64,000 nucleotides of DNA, from contig NZ_CP060296.1 of assembly GCF_014303735.1 (NCBI RefSeq), forward strand, positions 4,547,501-4,611,500, given 5' to 3'. The stretch comes from Variovorax sp. PAMC28562. Lineage in GTDB: Bacteria; Pseudomonadota; Gammaproteobacteria; Burkholderiales; Burkholderiaceae_C. Below, piece after piece: positions 47,558 to 58,400 of this stretch. Made by a program: the position numbers and the translations under genes. Within the stretch, counting starts at the first letter, position 1. Each line of letters begins with the position of its first letter. The notes beneath the pieces are model-generated. The model saw only the letters and a program-made list of their open reading frames with translations. It did not search any database and was not told where the DNA came from.

Positions 47558-49494
47558 GGCTGCTGCGCCACGGTCGACTCGGTGCGCGCGGCACGACGCA
47601 CATCACCGATGACCGACAACGTCGCGGCCTCGGCAAACGCACCAAGCGAACGGTCGCTGGCCTCGCTCGGCAGGAAGCTGACATAGTTCTGTTGCAGCAA
47701 TTGCTTGCCGGCCGGGTCGGTCAGCGTCATGCGCCACTGCGCACGCATCGTCGCTTTCGATTCCATGCGCTGAAAGCTCAGCGTCAGCACCAGTGCATCG
47801 GTGCCCTGCCCGGCCACGAGTTCGTTGCGCACCACGATGCGCTCGACCGCGCTACGCACCGCCGCTTCGTTCACGCCACGCGGCAGGTCGGCGATGCGCA
47901 CCGACACCGGGCGGCTCGCCAACTGCAAGCCCATCGGCCTCAGGAAGACGCTCTTCTCGCCGTCGAGCAGGCTCGCATCGATCGCCTTTGCCAGCGTCGG
48001 AATGTCGGTGCCGGTGACGGTGTCGGGCAGCAGGTCGACGCCGACCGAGTTCAGCACGCGGCCATAGGCGGCCTGCGTCGCGGCATAGGCGGTGGCGAGC
48101 TGAAAGCGCGACACCAGCGCACGCGAATCGGTGCGCAGCGACTCGAGCTCGCTCTCCAGCCGGTTGCTGGCACCAGCGCGCGACACGCTCGACAGTCGCT
48201 GGTCGACACGGCTCGATTCGGCTGCGAGGTCCTGGTCGACCACCGCGAGCTTGTAGCGTTCGACCGACACCCGCACCTGGGTGAGTACGGCCATTGCCAG
48301 CGCCTGGCGGCGAGCCTCGTCGGTCTTTTGGCGCGCCTCGTTGGTGCGGTTGATCGCGGGTATCGACGCCAGTCGAAACAGGTCCATCGACAGGTTCAGA
48401 CCGGTGTCGGACCAGTTGCTGTTGTAGAGATAACTGTTGGAGTCGTACCGTGCACCGGCGTAGAGGTTGAGGCTCGGAAACAGGGCCGCGATCTGCTTTC
48501 TGGTTTCATACACACCGATGCGCGCCTTGTAGTCTTCTTCGCGCAATTCGGGCCGGTTGGTGAGGGCCGCGATCTCGAGCTTGTCGATGTCGACAGCGGC
48601 AGGCGCGAGGCTGTCTTCTGTGCTCTCGACCAGCGTGAACTCGGTCCCGGGCGGCAGGCTCATGAGGGCTGCCAGCTCGCGCTTGGCGAACTGCATTTCC
48701 TGCCGCTTGGCGTTGACCAACGACATCGCATCGAGCAATGCGCGCTGGTAGCTCAGGCCTTGCGTGGGCGGTAGTACGCCGGCGCGTTCGGCCTCGCGCG
48801 ACTTGCCGAGCGCGTCGTCGATGCGCGTCGCGAGCTGGTCGGCATCGGCGAGCAAGCGCTGTGCGCCGAGTGCGCGCCAGTAGGCGTTGCGCACGTCCTG
48901 CACGATGTTTTGCAGGATCTTGCGGCGGCGCTCGTCGGCGATATTGACCTCGTCGCCGGCCTGCTTGGCGCGAAAGTAGCTGATGCCGAAATCCAGCGCG
49001 TTCCACGACAGCGTGGCGCGGCCGTAGTAGTGCGAACGTGTCTCCGAGGTCGACGGCCGCAAGCTGATGACGCGGTCCTCGATGCCGACGCTGGTGCCGC
49101 CCGAATCGTTGCTGCGGTCGTTGTAGCCGGCTTCGGTGACGAGCTTGGGCAGCATGTCCATGGCGGATACGTCGAGCAGGCCGCGCGCCAGCGTGGTCTC
49201 CATCATCTTCAGGCGATAGTCGAGGTTGTATTTGAGCGCCCGTGCCAAGGCATCGGAATAGCTGATCCGACCGCTTACCGGAACCTGGTCCCTGTACATC
49301 TGCTCCTGGTCGCTTCGCACGCGTTGTGCCACTTCTTCAGGCGTGACCTTGACGGGGTTCATGCTGCAACCTGCCAGACACAGTGCCGCGGCCAGTGCGG
49401 CCCATGTCGGTTTCGACGGAAATTTCGTTGTCTTCACGATGTTGTTTTCGTTCATGGTTCCGGGGGCTTGAAAAACGGGGGAGCGCTGCTTCAT
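47554..49494 (-). CDS. TolC-family outer-membrane lipoprotein with C-terminal extension
   Basis: This is a 646-residue outer-membrane efflux protein of the TolC/OMF type, lipidated at Cys43 (LAGC lipobox). OMF repeats lie at about 90-330 and 340-500. The extra 140 residues at the end (FLRPMGLQLASRPVSVRIADL ... RAQWRMTLTDPAGKQLLQQNYVSF) resemble an ABC-transport-auxiliary lipoprotein domain. The ATG overlaps the adhesin stop (ATGA). An internal ATG at 49455 is an alternative start. Confidence 0.88.
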   Translation of the reverse strand: MKQRSPVFQAPGTMNENNIVKTTKFPSKPTWAALAAALCLAGCSMNPVKVTPEEVAQRVRSDQEQMYRDQVPVSGRISYSDALARALKYNLDYRLKMMETTLARGLLDVSAMDMLPKLVTEAGYNDRSNDSGGTSVGIEDRVISLRPSTSETRSHYYGRATLSWNALDFGISYFRAKQAGDEVNIADERRRKILQNIVQDVRNAYWRALGAQRLLADADQLATRIDDALGKSREAERAGVLPPTQGLSYQRALLDAMSLVNAKRQEMQFAKRELAALMSLPPGTEFTLVESTEDSLAPAAVDIDKLEIAALTNRPELREEDYKARIGVYETRKQIAALFPSLNLYAGARYDSNSYLYNSNWSDTGLNLSMDLFRLASIPAINRTNEARQKTDEARRQALAMAVLTQVRVSVERYKLAVVDQDLAAESSRVDQRLSSVSRAGASNRLESELESLRTDSRALVSRFQLATAYAATQAAYGRVLNSVGVDLLPDTVTGTDIPTLAKAIDASLLDGEKSVFLRPMGLQLASRPVSVRIADLPRGVNEAAVRSAVERIVVRNELVAGQGTDALVLTLSFQRMESKATMRAQWRMTLTDPAGKQLLQQNYVSFLPSEASDRSLGAFAEAATLSVIGDVRRAARTESTVAQQP

Positions 49495-52400
49495 CGCGGC
49501 GCGGCGGGCACTTTGACGCGCACCGGTTCCCGATGGTGCTGCTGCACCTTGACCCGGTCACGCACCGTGCCGCGCTCGGCGGCGGTGGCCTGGAGCCGGT
49601 CGGTGAAAGAGCGCGCGGGTCGGGCCGTTGTCGCGATAGGCAGCACCACTGCTTGCGTCGATGCATCTGCACCCGAAATGACGATGCGCTCACCGGCAAA
49701 GCCGTTGAACCGACCGAACAGCGCATTGCCGTCACCGTCCAGCGCGCTTTCGCCGAGGCCCTTCTTCGCCAGCGTCAACTCGACGTCACGCACCATCGCC
49801 AGCGAGAACGCAACGCCGTCGCGGCTCACGTGCTCGGCCGGGTCCATGTACTGCGTGATGCCGAAGTTGTAGGTGCTGGCGTCGCGGCGATCTTCTTCGT
49901 ACGGCTGGTCCATGCCGCCCGCAACCCGTGTCGCGATGCCGTCCGTGAATGTCTGGCTCAGGCGCTGCGACTCGCGCACCGCCAACTGCACGAACAGCGC
50001 GGGCTGCATGCTCTGCGTGACGGTGCGCACCGGCGTGCGGAAGTCGCTCGGCCAGATTTGGTCGCCGGCCGGTGGCAGCCGCGACGACGCGCCTTTGATC
50101 GTGACCACCAATTGCGCGACGCTGGTGCTGCCGTCCGAATCGGTGATGGTGTAGCTGAACACCTCCGTCAACGTCTTGCCCTCGCCGAGCGCTGCCACGC
50201 GGGCGTTGCTGCCGTTTACCGCGTACGTGTAGCTGCCGTCGGCGGCCAGGCGCAACGAACCGTAGGCGCCGGCCAGCGGCGCACCGCCGACCACCCCGGC
50301 ACGGCCTTCGAACGAAAAGCCGCTGACAGGCGTCGGCGTGTAGTCGGCACCGATGCGATCGGCCACGTCGCCGGGCCCGCGGCCAGGGCCGCCGACGAGA
50401 TTGCCTGCCACCGTGGCGCCCGGCAAGGCAGTACCGATCGAGGCGGCGTCGCTGCGCGCGGTCGGCACGTCGTCGACGACCAGCACGGTCAACGTGCCGC
50501 TGGTGGTGTAGCCATCGCGGTCGCGCACCGTGATGGTGATCGGGTCGGTCACCGGACCACCTCCGTGCTGCTGCCTGCTGCCGAGCGTGTAGCTGTAGCT
50601 GACGACGCCGGTCGTTGCGTCGTAGCCGGTCAGGGTGATCTGCCCGATGCGGGTGTCGATGACCACCGGCACACCGCCCAGATTGCCGAGCTGCGCCGGC
50701 GTCACCGCGGTGCCACCGACCACGATGCCGTCGAGCCCGTCGGGCGCGCCGATGACGAATTGGCCGATGGCCGTCTCGCTCGGGTCGGCCGCATCGCCCA
50801 GGCCGTGTTCGCTCACGCTTGCCCGGCCGGTTGTCGTGGGCCCATCCCTCTCGCCCTTGCCAGCGCTGCCGCCGTTGGGGATGTTGAGCGTGGGAACGTC
50901 ATTCGTCCCGTTGATGGTGATGGTCAACGTGGCTGCCGACGAGTCACCATCTGCATCGGTGATGGTATAGCGCACGATCTCTGTCAGCGTCTCGCCGGCG
51001 ATCAGGTGTTGCACCGCCGGGTTGCTGTTGTCGAGCGTGTAGCTGTAGCTGCCATCGGGGTTGACGACGACGTGGCCGTACGCCGTTGTCAGTGGACTGC
51101 CGACGGTGCCGATGGTGCCGCCGAAAGCGATGCCCGTCACCGGCACGCCGTTGGCGTTGTCGGCACCGTTCAGGTCGTTGCTCTTCACGTTGCCGATCAC
51201 CGTAGCCGGTCCGTCTTCGGTCACGGCCGCAGCGTCGTTGGCCGCGACCGGCACGTCGTCGACGACGCGCACCTGCAGCACACCGCTGCTGGTGCCGCCG
51301 CCCGCATCGAGCACCGTGAGCGCCACTGCATCGACGCTTTCGGTTGCTCCCGGCTGCGCCACCTGGCCGGTCAGCGTGTAGGTGTAGACGATGTTGCCGG
51401 CGATCGGCACCGCACCGTTCAGCACGACGCCGTTGAAGCCGGTGAGCGTCAGCGTGCCGTCCGGCGTTGTGATCGTGATCGGCGTGGTGCCGAGGGCCTG
51501 CAGCTGCGCTGCGGTGACGACCGTGCCACCGATCGTGACCGACCGCAATCCATCGGCCGCGGCGACCGCGATGGTGCCGGTGTTGCGCTCGCTGGTGTCG
51601 GGGCCGCCCGGCCCGTCGACCAGTCCATGCTCGAGCACATCGGTTTGCCCAGTGGCTGCACCGTTGCCATCGACCGGCACGATCGATGGTCCGGCTGCTG
51701 CGTCGGTATGGCCCTGGATGGTGATGGTGAGCGTCGTCGGCGACGTGTTGCCGTCGCCATCGGTGATGGTGTAGTTCACCACCTCGGTCAGCGTCTGGCC
51801 GGTCTTCAGTGCGTTGACGGTCGGGTTGGTGTTGTCCAGTGTGTAGACGTAGCTGCCGTCGGCATTCAGCGTGACCGTGCCGTAGGCGGTCGCAAGCGCG
51901 TTGCCCACGGTGCCGTTCGTTCCACCGAAGCCGACCGCCGTCACCGGGCCGCCCGCGGCAACGCCGTCTGCGCCGATGCGGTCGTTCGTGGACACGTTGC
52001 CACCGACCGTGCCGGGCGTCGCGTCTTCGATGATCGTGGCCGTATCGGGCCGGGCCGTGGGCACGTCGTTGACGATGCGAACGGTCAGCGTGCCGCCGGC
52101 CGTGCCGGTGCCCGGCGCACTGGCCAGGTCGGTCACCACCAAGGCAATGGCGTCGACGCTTTCAGTGGCGCCCGCCGGCTGCGATTGCGTGGCGTTCAGC
52201 GTGTAGCTGTAGGCCAGGCTGCCGCTGGTGGGTACGCCCGTGGGCGAACCACCGACACGCGAATCGACCGTGAAGCCCGTCAACAGCAGCGTGCCATCGG
52301 CCGTGGCGATGCTGACCGGTGTGCCGCCCGACAGCGCCGCGAGTTGCGCCGTGGTCAGCACGGTGCCACCCACGCTCACTGTTTTCAAGCCGTCCGCGGC

Positions 52401-55400
52401 GCTGACGGTCACGGCGCCTGTGGCGGTACGACTTTCCCCGGCAGGACCATCCGAGGTGAGACCCGATTCGAACACCGTGGCCTGCCCGCTCGATCCGCCG
52501 TTGCCATCGACCGGCGTGATGGCCGGTGCGCCATCGGTATGGCCCTGGATGGTGATGGTGAGCGTCGTCGGCGACGTGTTGCCGTCGCCATCGGTGATGG
52601 TGTAGTTCACCACCTCGGTCAGCGTCTGGCCGGTCTTCAGTGCGTTGACGGTCGGGTTGGTGTTGTCCAGCGTATAGACGTAGCTGCCGTCGGCATTCAG
52701 CGTGACCGTGCCGTAGGCGGTCGCAAGCGCGTTGCCCACGGTGCCGTTCGTTCCACCGAAGCCGACCGCCGTCACCGGGCCGCCCGCGGCAGCGCCGTCT
52801 GCGCCGATGCGGTCGTTCGTGGACACGTTGCCACCGACCGTGCCGGGCGTCGCGTCTTCGATGATCGTGGCCGTATCGGGCCGGGCCGTGGGCACGTCGT
52901 TGACGATGCGAACGGTCAGCGTGCCGCCGGCCGTGCCGGTGCCCGGCGCACTGGCCAGGTCGGTCACCACCAAGGCAATGGTGTCGACGCTTTCAGTGGC
53001 GCCCGCCGGCTGCGATTGCGTGGCGTTCAGCGTGTAGCTGTAGGCCAGGCTGCCGCCTGAAAAACCGATGAGCGACAAAGTGCCCTTGCCCGTGTCGATG
53101 ACGATCGGCGCGGCCGGCGTCAAGGCGGCGAGCTGCGCTGCGGTCACGTCGACGCCGCCGACATCGATGCTCTTCAATCCGTCCGGTGCACTCACCGTGA
53201 TCGAGCCGGTGGTAGTGCGGCTTTGCCCGCCGGGACCGTCGGGCGTCAGTCCCGATTCGAAGACAGTCGCCTGGCCCGTGGCAACGCCGTTGCCATCGAC
53301 CGGCGTAATGACCGGTGCGCCATCGGTGCGACCCTGGATGGTGATGGTCAGCTGCGCGGTGTCGATGCCACCATGGCCGTCCGACAGCGTGTACGTATAG
53401 ACCTCGGTGAGCGTCTGCCCGTTCTTCAATGCGTTGACCGTCGGGTTCGCGTTGTCGACCGCGTACGTGTAGCTGCCGTCGGCGTTGAGCACCAGCGTGC
53501 CGTACGCGCCGGCGAGGCCGGACCCGACCGTGCCCGCCGTGCCGGTGCCGGCTTCAGACCCGGTTCGCACAGCGCCGATCGACAGATCCGCGATGCGGTT
53601 GTCGACGTCGGTGTCAGCCACGTCGCCGGCCGCGCCGAGCGCGATCACGTTGCCGGTGATCGGTGCGGTGTCTTCGCCGACCGAGCGTGTGTCGTCGTGC
53701 GCGACCGGCAGATCGTCGACCGCGGTGATGCGGATGGTGCCGGCCAGCACGTTGCTGTCGAGCGCTGCGGGTCCGCCTGCGTTGGCGCCGCCGACCTGCG
53801 TGTTGTTCCCGTCGTTCACCACGATGGTGTAGCTGCGGTCGCGATTGGCCGGCGTGTCGTAGTGGGTCGGGTTGTCGTTGCTGCTGCGATAGGCCACGCG
53901 CTCGATGGCGTCCTGGACTTGTGCCGCCGTGGTGCTCGGGCCGAAAGTGATGACCAGCGGCGTGCCGCCGGTGCCGCCACTGACCGAGAAGCCTGCCGGA
54001 AGCGGCGTGCCGGAAAGCCCGGAGACGACCAGTTCATCCCCGGTGAAGTAGGTCGCACCCAGGCTGACGGTGACGCTGCCAGAGCCGAAAGCGGGCAGGC
54101 CCGGCGTGGTCGACAGGTCGACGTCGTACAGGATCGCGGAGCCTGCAGTGACCAGCCGGACCTCCGGCACACCGGGCGTGTTGGCCGCATTGGGATATTC
54201 CGCCACGTCGCGAATGCCCGTCGTGCCGCCCAGCACCGGTGCGTCGTTGGTCGGCGTGACGGTGACGTCGAAGGTGCGCGTCGTGACGAGATGGTTGTCC
54301 GTGCCGTTCTCGTACGAATAGACGCCATGGTCGCTATTGCTGCTCGGCGCCAGCACGCCGGGTCGCGCGCCCGTGTTCCCGTTGTCGTCGACCACCACGG
54401 TCACCGCGAAGGTGCCGTTCCAGTCGGCCGAAGTGCCCGGGCCGCCCGCATCGGGGTCCGGCAACCGAACCACGATGGTGTCGACGCGGTTGTTGATCTG
54501 GGTCAGCGTGCCGGTCAACACGACCGACAGGCCATCGCCAGAAATCACGGCCGTGCCGCCGGCGCCGCCGACGGCCGTGATCGCGAAGCCCGACGGCACC
54601 GAGACGGTGGCCGTCAGGATGCTCGTGGCCTGCGCATCCTGGTCGCTGATGTCGATGTTGTTGAGCGTGACCGTGCCACCGGCCTCGGCCACCGTGAGCG
54701 GTGTGCCGTCGATGTGCGAGGGGTCGTTGAGGGCCGACGGAAACACCGTGCGGTAGCCCCGGCTCACGTTGGCGCTCAGTGCCGCGATGTCGCTGGTCGT
54801 CGCTGCATAGGGGTCCACCGCCGTGATCGGCACGGGTGTCGTTCCGTTGGCGGGCAGGCTCGCGTTCTCGCCGCCATTGGCGGCCGTGCCTGTCAGGTTG
54901 CCCAATGCATCGCGCAAGCGGTCGTCGGCAATGACTTCGACGTGATAGCCCTTGTCGGTATTGGCCAGCGTGCCCTCCAGCGCCACCTGCAGGCCATCCA
55001 AATAGCTCTGCACCTGTGCCCGCGTGCCACGGATGACCAGCGCGCTTCCAGTGCCGCTGTAAACGCTATCGACGCTCAGGCCCGCGACCGTGTGGTCCGA
55101 CTGGATGACGACCGCGCCGACGTAGGCTCCGGCGGCCAACGGCGTGCCGTTGGTTTCGGTGATGCGCACGGTCACCTGCAGGAAGTCGACTTCCCCGGTG
55201 GTCACGTCGGCGGTGTTGCCGGCGCCGTTGTCGATGTCGTTGGTGATGTCGAGGTCGTTGACGTCGAAGCCGGTGACGGCGGAAGGTGCGGTGCCGCCGG
55301 TGAGAAACAGCGGCGTGTCGGCCACGGCGCCACCGGTAAGCGACACGACGGGCGCATCGTTGACCGGCACGATCGTCAGCGCGATCGTCAGGTCCGCCGG

Positions 55401-58400
55401 CACGTTCGAAACGCTGCCGCTGCCGACGTCCCCGCCGATGCGTGAGCCGCTGTCGTCGACCGACATGCGCAAGGTGACATCGCCAGCGGTCGTGCCATTG
55501 AGGTCGTTGTTGACGTTCAAGGCGCTCTGGTAAGTCAGCCCGGTCGCCGCGCCGCTGTTGAGCAGAAACTCGATGTCGCTGGCACGGCCGGTCAGCACCA
55601 ATGCGCCGGTGTTGTCGCCCTGCACCGTCACCGCCTGATGGCCGCTCAGCGTGACGCTTCCCTGCGTCGCACTGCCGCCCACGCCCAGGGTGCCGCTGGG
55701 CACCGTGAAGGTCACGCTCACGGGCGTATCGAATGCAGCCGACTCGGCGTCCGACACGGCGAAGCCGCCGCCGATGTAAGTGGGTTGGTCTTCGTAGACG
55801 GTCTTGGATGAAGGCGCGCTCGTCGCGACGGCCTCGTTCACGTCCGATGCATACACACGCACCGAGGCCGCCGAGATGTTGCCGACGATGTCGCCGGTGG
55901 TCGGCACCGCGTTGCCGTACCACGTGTACGCGGTGGTCGGCACCGGCGCATCGGTGGTCGCCGGGTCGACGGTGTCGTTCAACGTGCCGCCGTTGGCGCC
56001 TGTGGTCAACACGCCCGCACCATCGCGCAAGCGGTCGTCGGCGATCACCTGGACCTGGTAGACCGCGTCACGGTCGCTGCCGAAGGTGACGGTGAGCCCG
56101 GCGAGCGCCGTATTCACCTCGGCGCGCGTGCCCCTCAACGTGAGGTAGTCGCCCGCGCCGTCTTTGTCGCCATCGCGTGTGGCGCTCCCCAGTGTGGTGG
56201 TGTCGATCGTCACACCCGTGTAATCACTGGCGCCGAAAGCCGTTCCGGTGCTGTTGAGCAGGCGCACCGTCACCTGGATGAAGTCCTGCTCACCCGCCGT
56301 GATAGCAACGAGGTCGGGGTCGGCCACGCTGAAGCCCGCGACCGGGTTGTCTGCTGCGATCGTGCTGGCGAGAGCGATCGGGCCGGCCGGTGCCGTCACC
56401 ACCGGTGCATCGTTGGTCGGCGTGACGTAGATCCAGAACTCGGTGTTCGCCTGTTCGCCGCCGCCGTCGGACAGCGCGAAGGTGAACTTGTCGTCTTGCC
56501 CGGTGGCGTACGCCGTACCGGCGGTTTCGGTGCCGTCGTGCACGTAGAAGACCCGGCCGGCTTCGATGTCGGCCTGGGTGAACGACGAGTTGACGCCGAG
56601 CACTTTGACCGTCGCGCCGCCATCGGTGGAGTACGCGACGTAGCCGTGTGCCGGCGCGCTCGTGATGCGGTATTGCACCTGTGTGGCGGTGCTGTCGGGG
56701 TCGTAGGCCTGCAAGAGCGCCGAGCTGATGACGGCCTTGCCGCCTTCGTTCACATAGAGCGGATCGTTGGTCGGCGCATGGTTGGATGGGGCTGCGACGG
56801 CATTGGGCGAGTCCGACGGCACCGTCGGATCGGCCAGGTCGGGCCTTGCCGCGATCGTCGGCGGGTCGTTGACGTTGGTGATCTGGATGTTGACCGGGCC
56901 GGTGTTCGACGAAGCGCCCCAGCGATCGACGGCGTGCAGGTTGAACGAGGCGCTGCGCGTCTCCGAGCCGTTGCTGACGAAGCGCAGGCCCGTGGTGCCG
57001 GCGTCGCCGGTGATCAGCGATGCATCGATGAGCGTGGACCCGATGACGACGTTGTTCCAGTGGCCGCCGCCATCGGTGGAGTACTGCAGGGTGCCGCCTG
57101 CAGGCGCAGTGTCGATGACGAACTTCAGCGCGTTGGCGCCGGTCGCATCGTTGTTGACGGCGTAGTTGGTACCGCCGCCCGCAAGCGCCGTGGTGCCTTC
57201 GAGGTAGGGCTCGCTGGTCGCGTCGTCCGGGTCTGAAATACGGAGTTGCCCCGTCGTGATGCCTACCGTCGCGCCTTCGGCGACCACCGCGGCCGACCCG
57301 CCGGTCACCACCGGCGCGTCGTTCACCGGTTTGATGAAGAAACTGAAGGTGGTGGTCCAGTTGTCGGGGTGCACGGTACCGGGATTGGCAGGGTCCGCCA
57401 CCAGCACGCCGGCCGACGCAGACAGTCGCACGCTCGACTCGAAGTCTTCGCTGTCGGGGTTGTGTTCGTAGCGGACCGCACCGTTGTTCAGGTCGGCCTG
57501 CGTGAAGGTGTCGTACGCATTGAGCTTGATCCAGCTACCGCCGACCAGGCGCTCGATAGCGCCGTTCCAGTTGGGGTCGCTGACGCCGTCGAGCCCGAGG
57601 ATGGTGTAGACCACCTGCGACGGTGGCACGCCGTCGACGGTGTAGCTCAAGCCCGGCGCGGCCGTGAAGTCGGAGCCGGTCCCGCCCAGAACCACCGAGC
57701 CGTTTTCGTCCAGCACACCACGCGCTGACCCCGAGGTGTTGGTGCCGGCGTACGAGGAGTCCGCGTGCGCAGCGAGGTAGGTCGGCGCCGTGAACTGGGA
57801 GGTGTTTCCGGTCGGCGTCGGCTGCAGGTCGATGGTGAAGTTGAAGGTGTGCAGATGGTCGTCCGCCAGATTGCCCGGTGTACCGCGGTCGTCGTAGACA
57901 CCGCCCACGCGCTGCAGGCTGGTGCCGTCGCTGTTCCAGCGCAGGCTCTGGGTGTTGTCGACCAGCTGGAAATCGAAGGTGTCGGTGTCTCCTGCGACCG
58001 CGCCTGCCGTTTGCACGTACTGCACGCGACCGGCGCGCACATCGGCCATGGTGAAGACGCCACCGATGGGCAGCAACTTGCCGTCGAGCAACAGCGAGCC
58101 CTGATCGAGCCCGGCCTGCGACGTGACCGCGAAAGTCAGCCGGTCGTCGCTCGAGTCCACATCCGTCGCGTTGAGCAGCGCGGTCGTGAGCGTGACGGCA
58201 TACGGCCCGCGATACGTTCCCAAGTTGTCCCCCGCCGCCGTCACCGTAGCGACCGGCGTCGGCGATGACGTCAGAACCGGGTCGTCGTCGATAGGGCGCA
58301 CGTTGATGCCGATATGGGTCGTGCCCGTGACGCCAGGCGTGCCCGTGCCGCCGCCGCCGTCTGCGACCACCACATCGAAACCATCGGCGTACGGATAGGG

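Noticed and set aside
49491..49900. RTX repeats or a standard type I signal at the adhesin end
   Set aside because: No GGxGxDxLx nonapeptides are visible in the last few hundred residues.
49383..53060. 1225-codon open frame on the plus strand, antisense to the adhesin
   Set aside because: It follows from codon bias and repeats of the minus-strand gene; the product is Arg/Ala/Val-rich without a recognisable domain.
53223..55445. 740-codon plus-strand frame antisense to the adhesin
   Set aside because: Same cause as the previous one; low-complexity translation with no domain.
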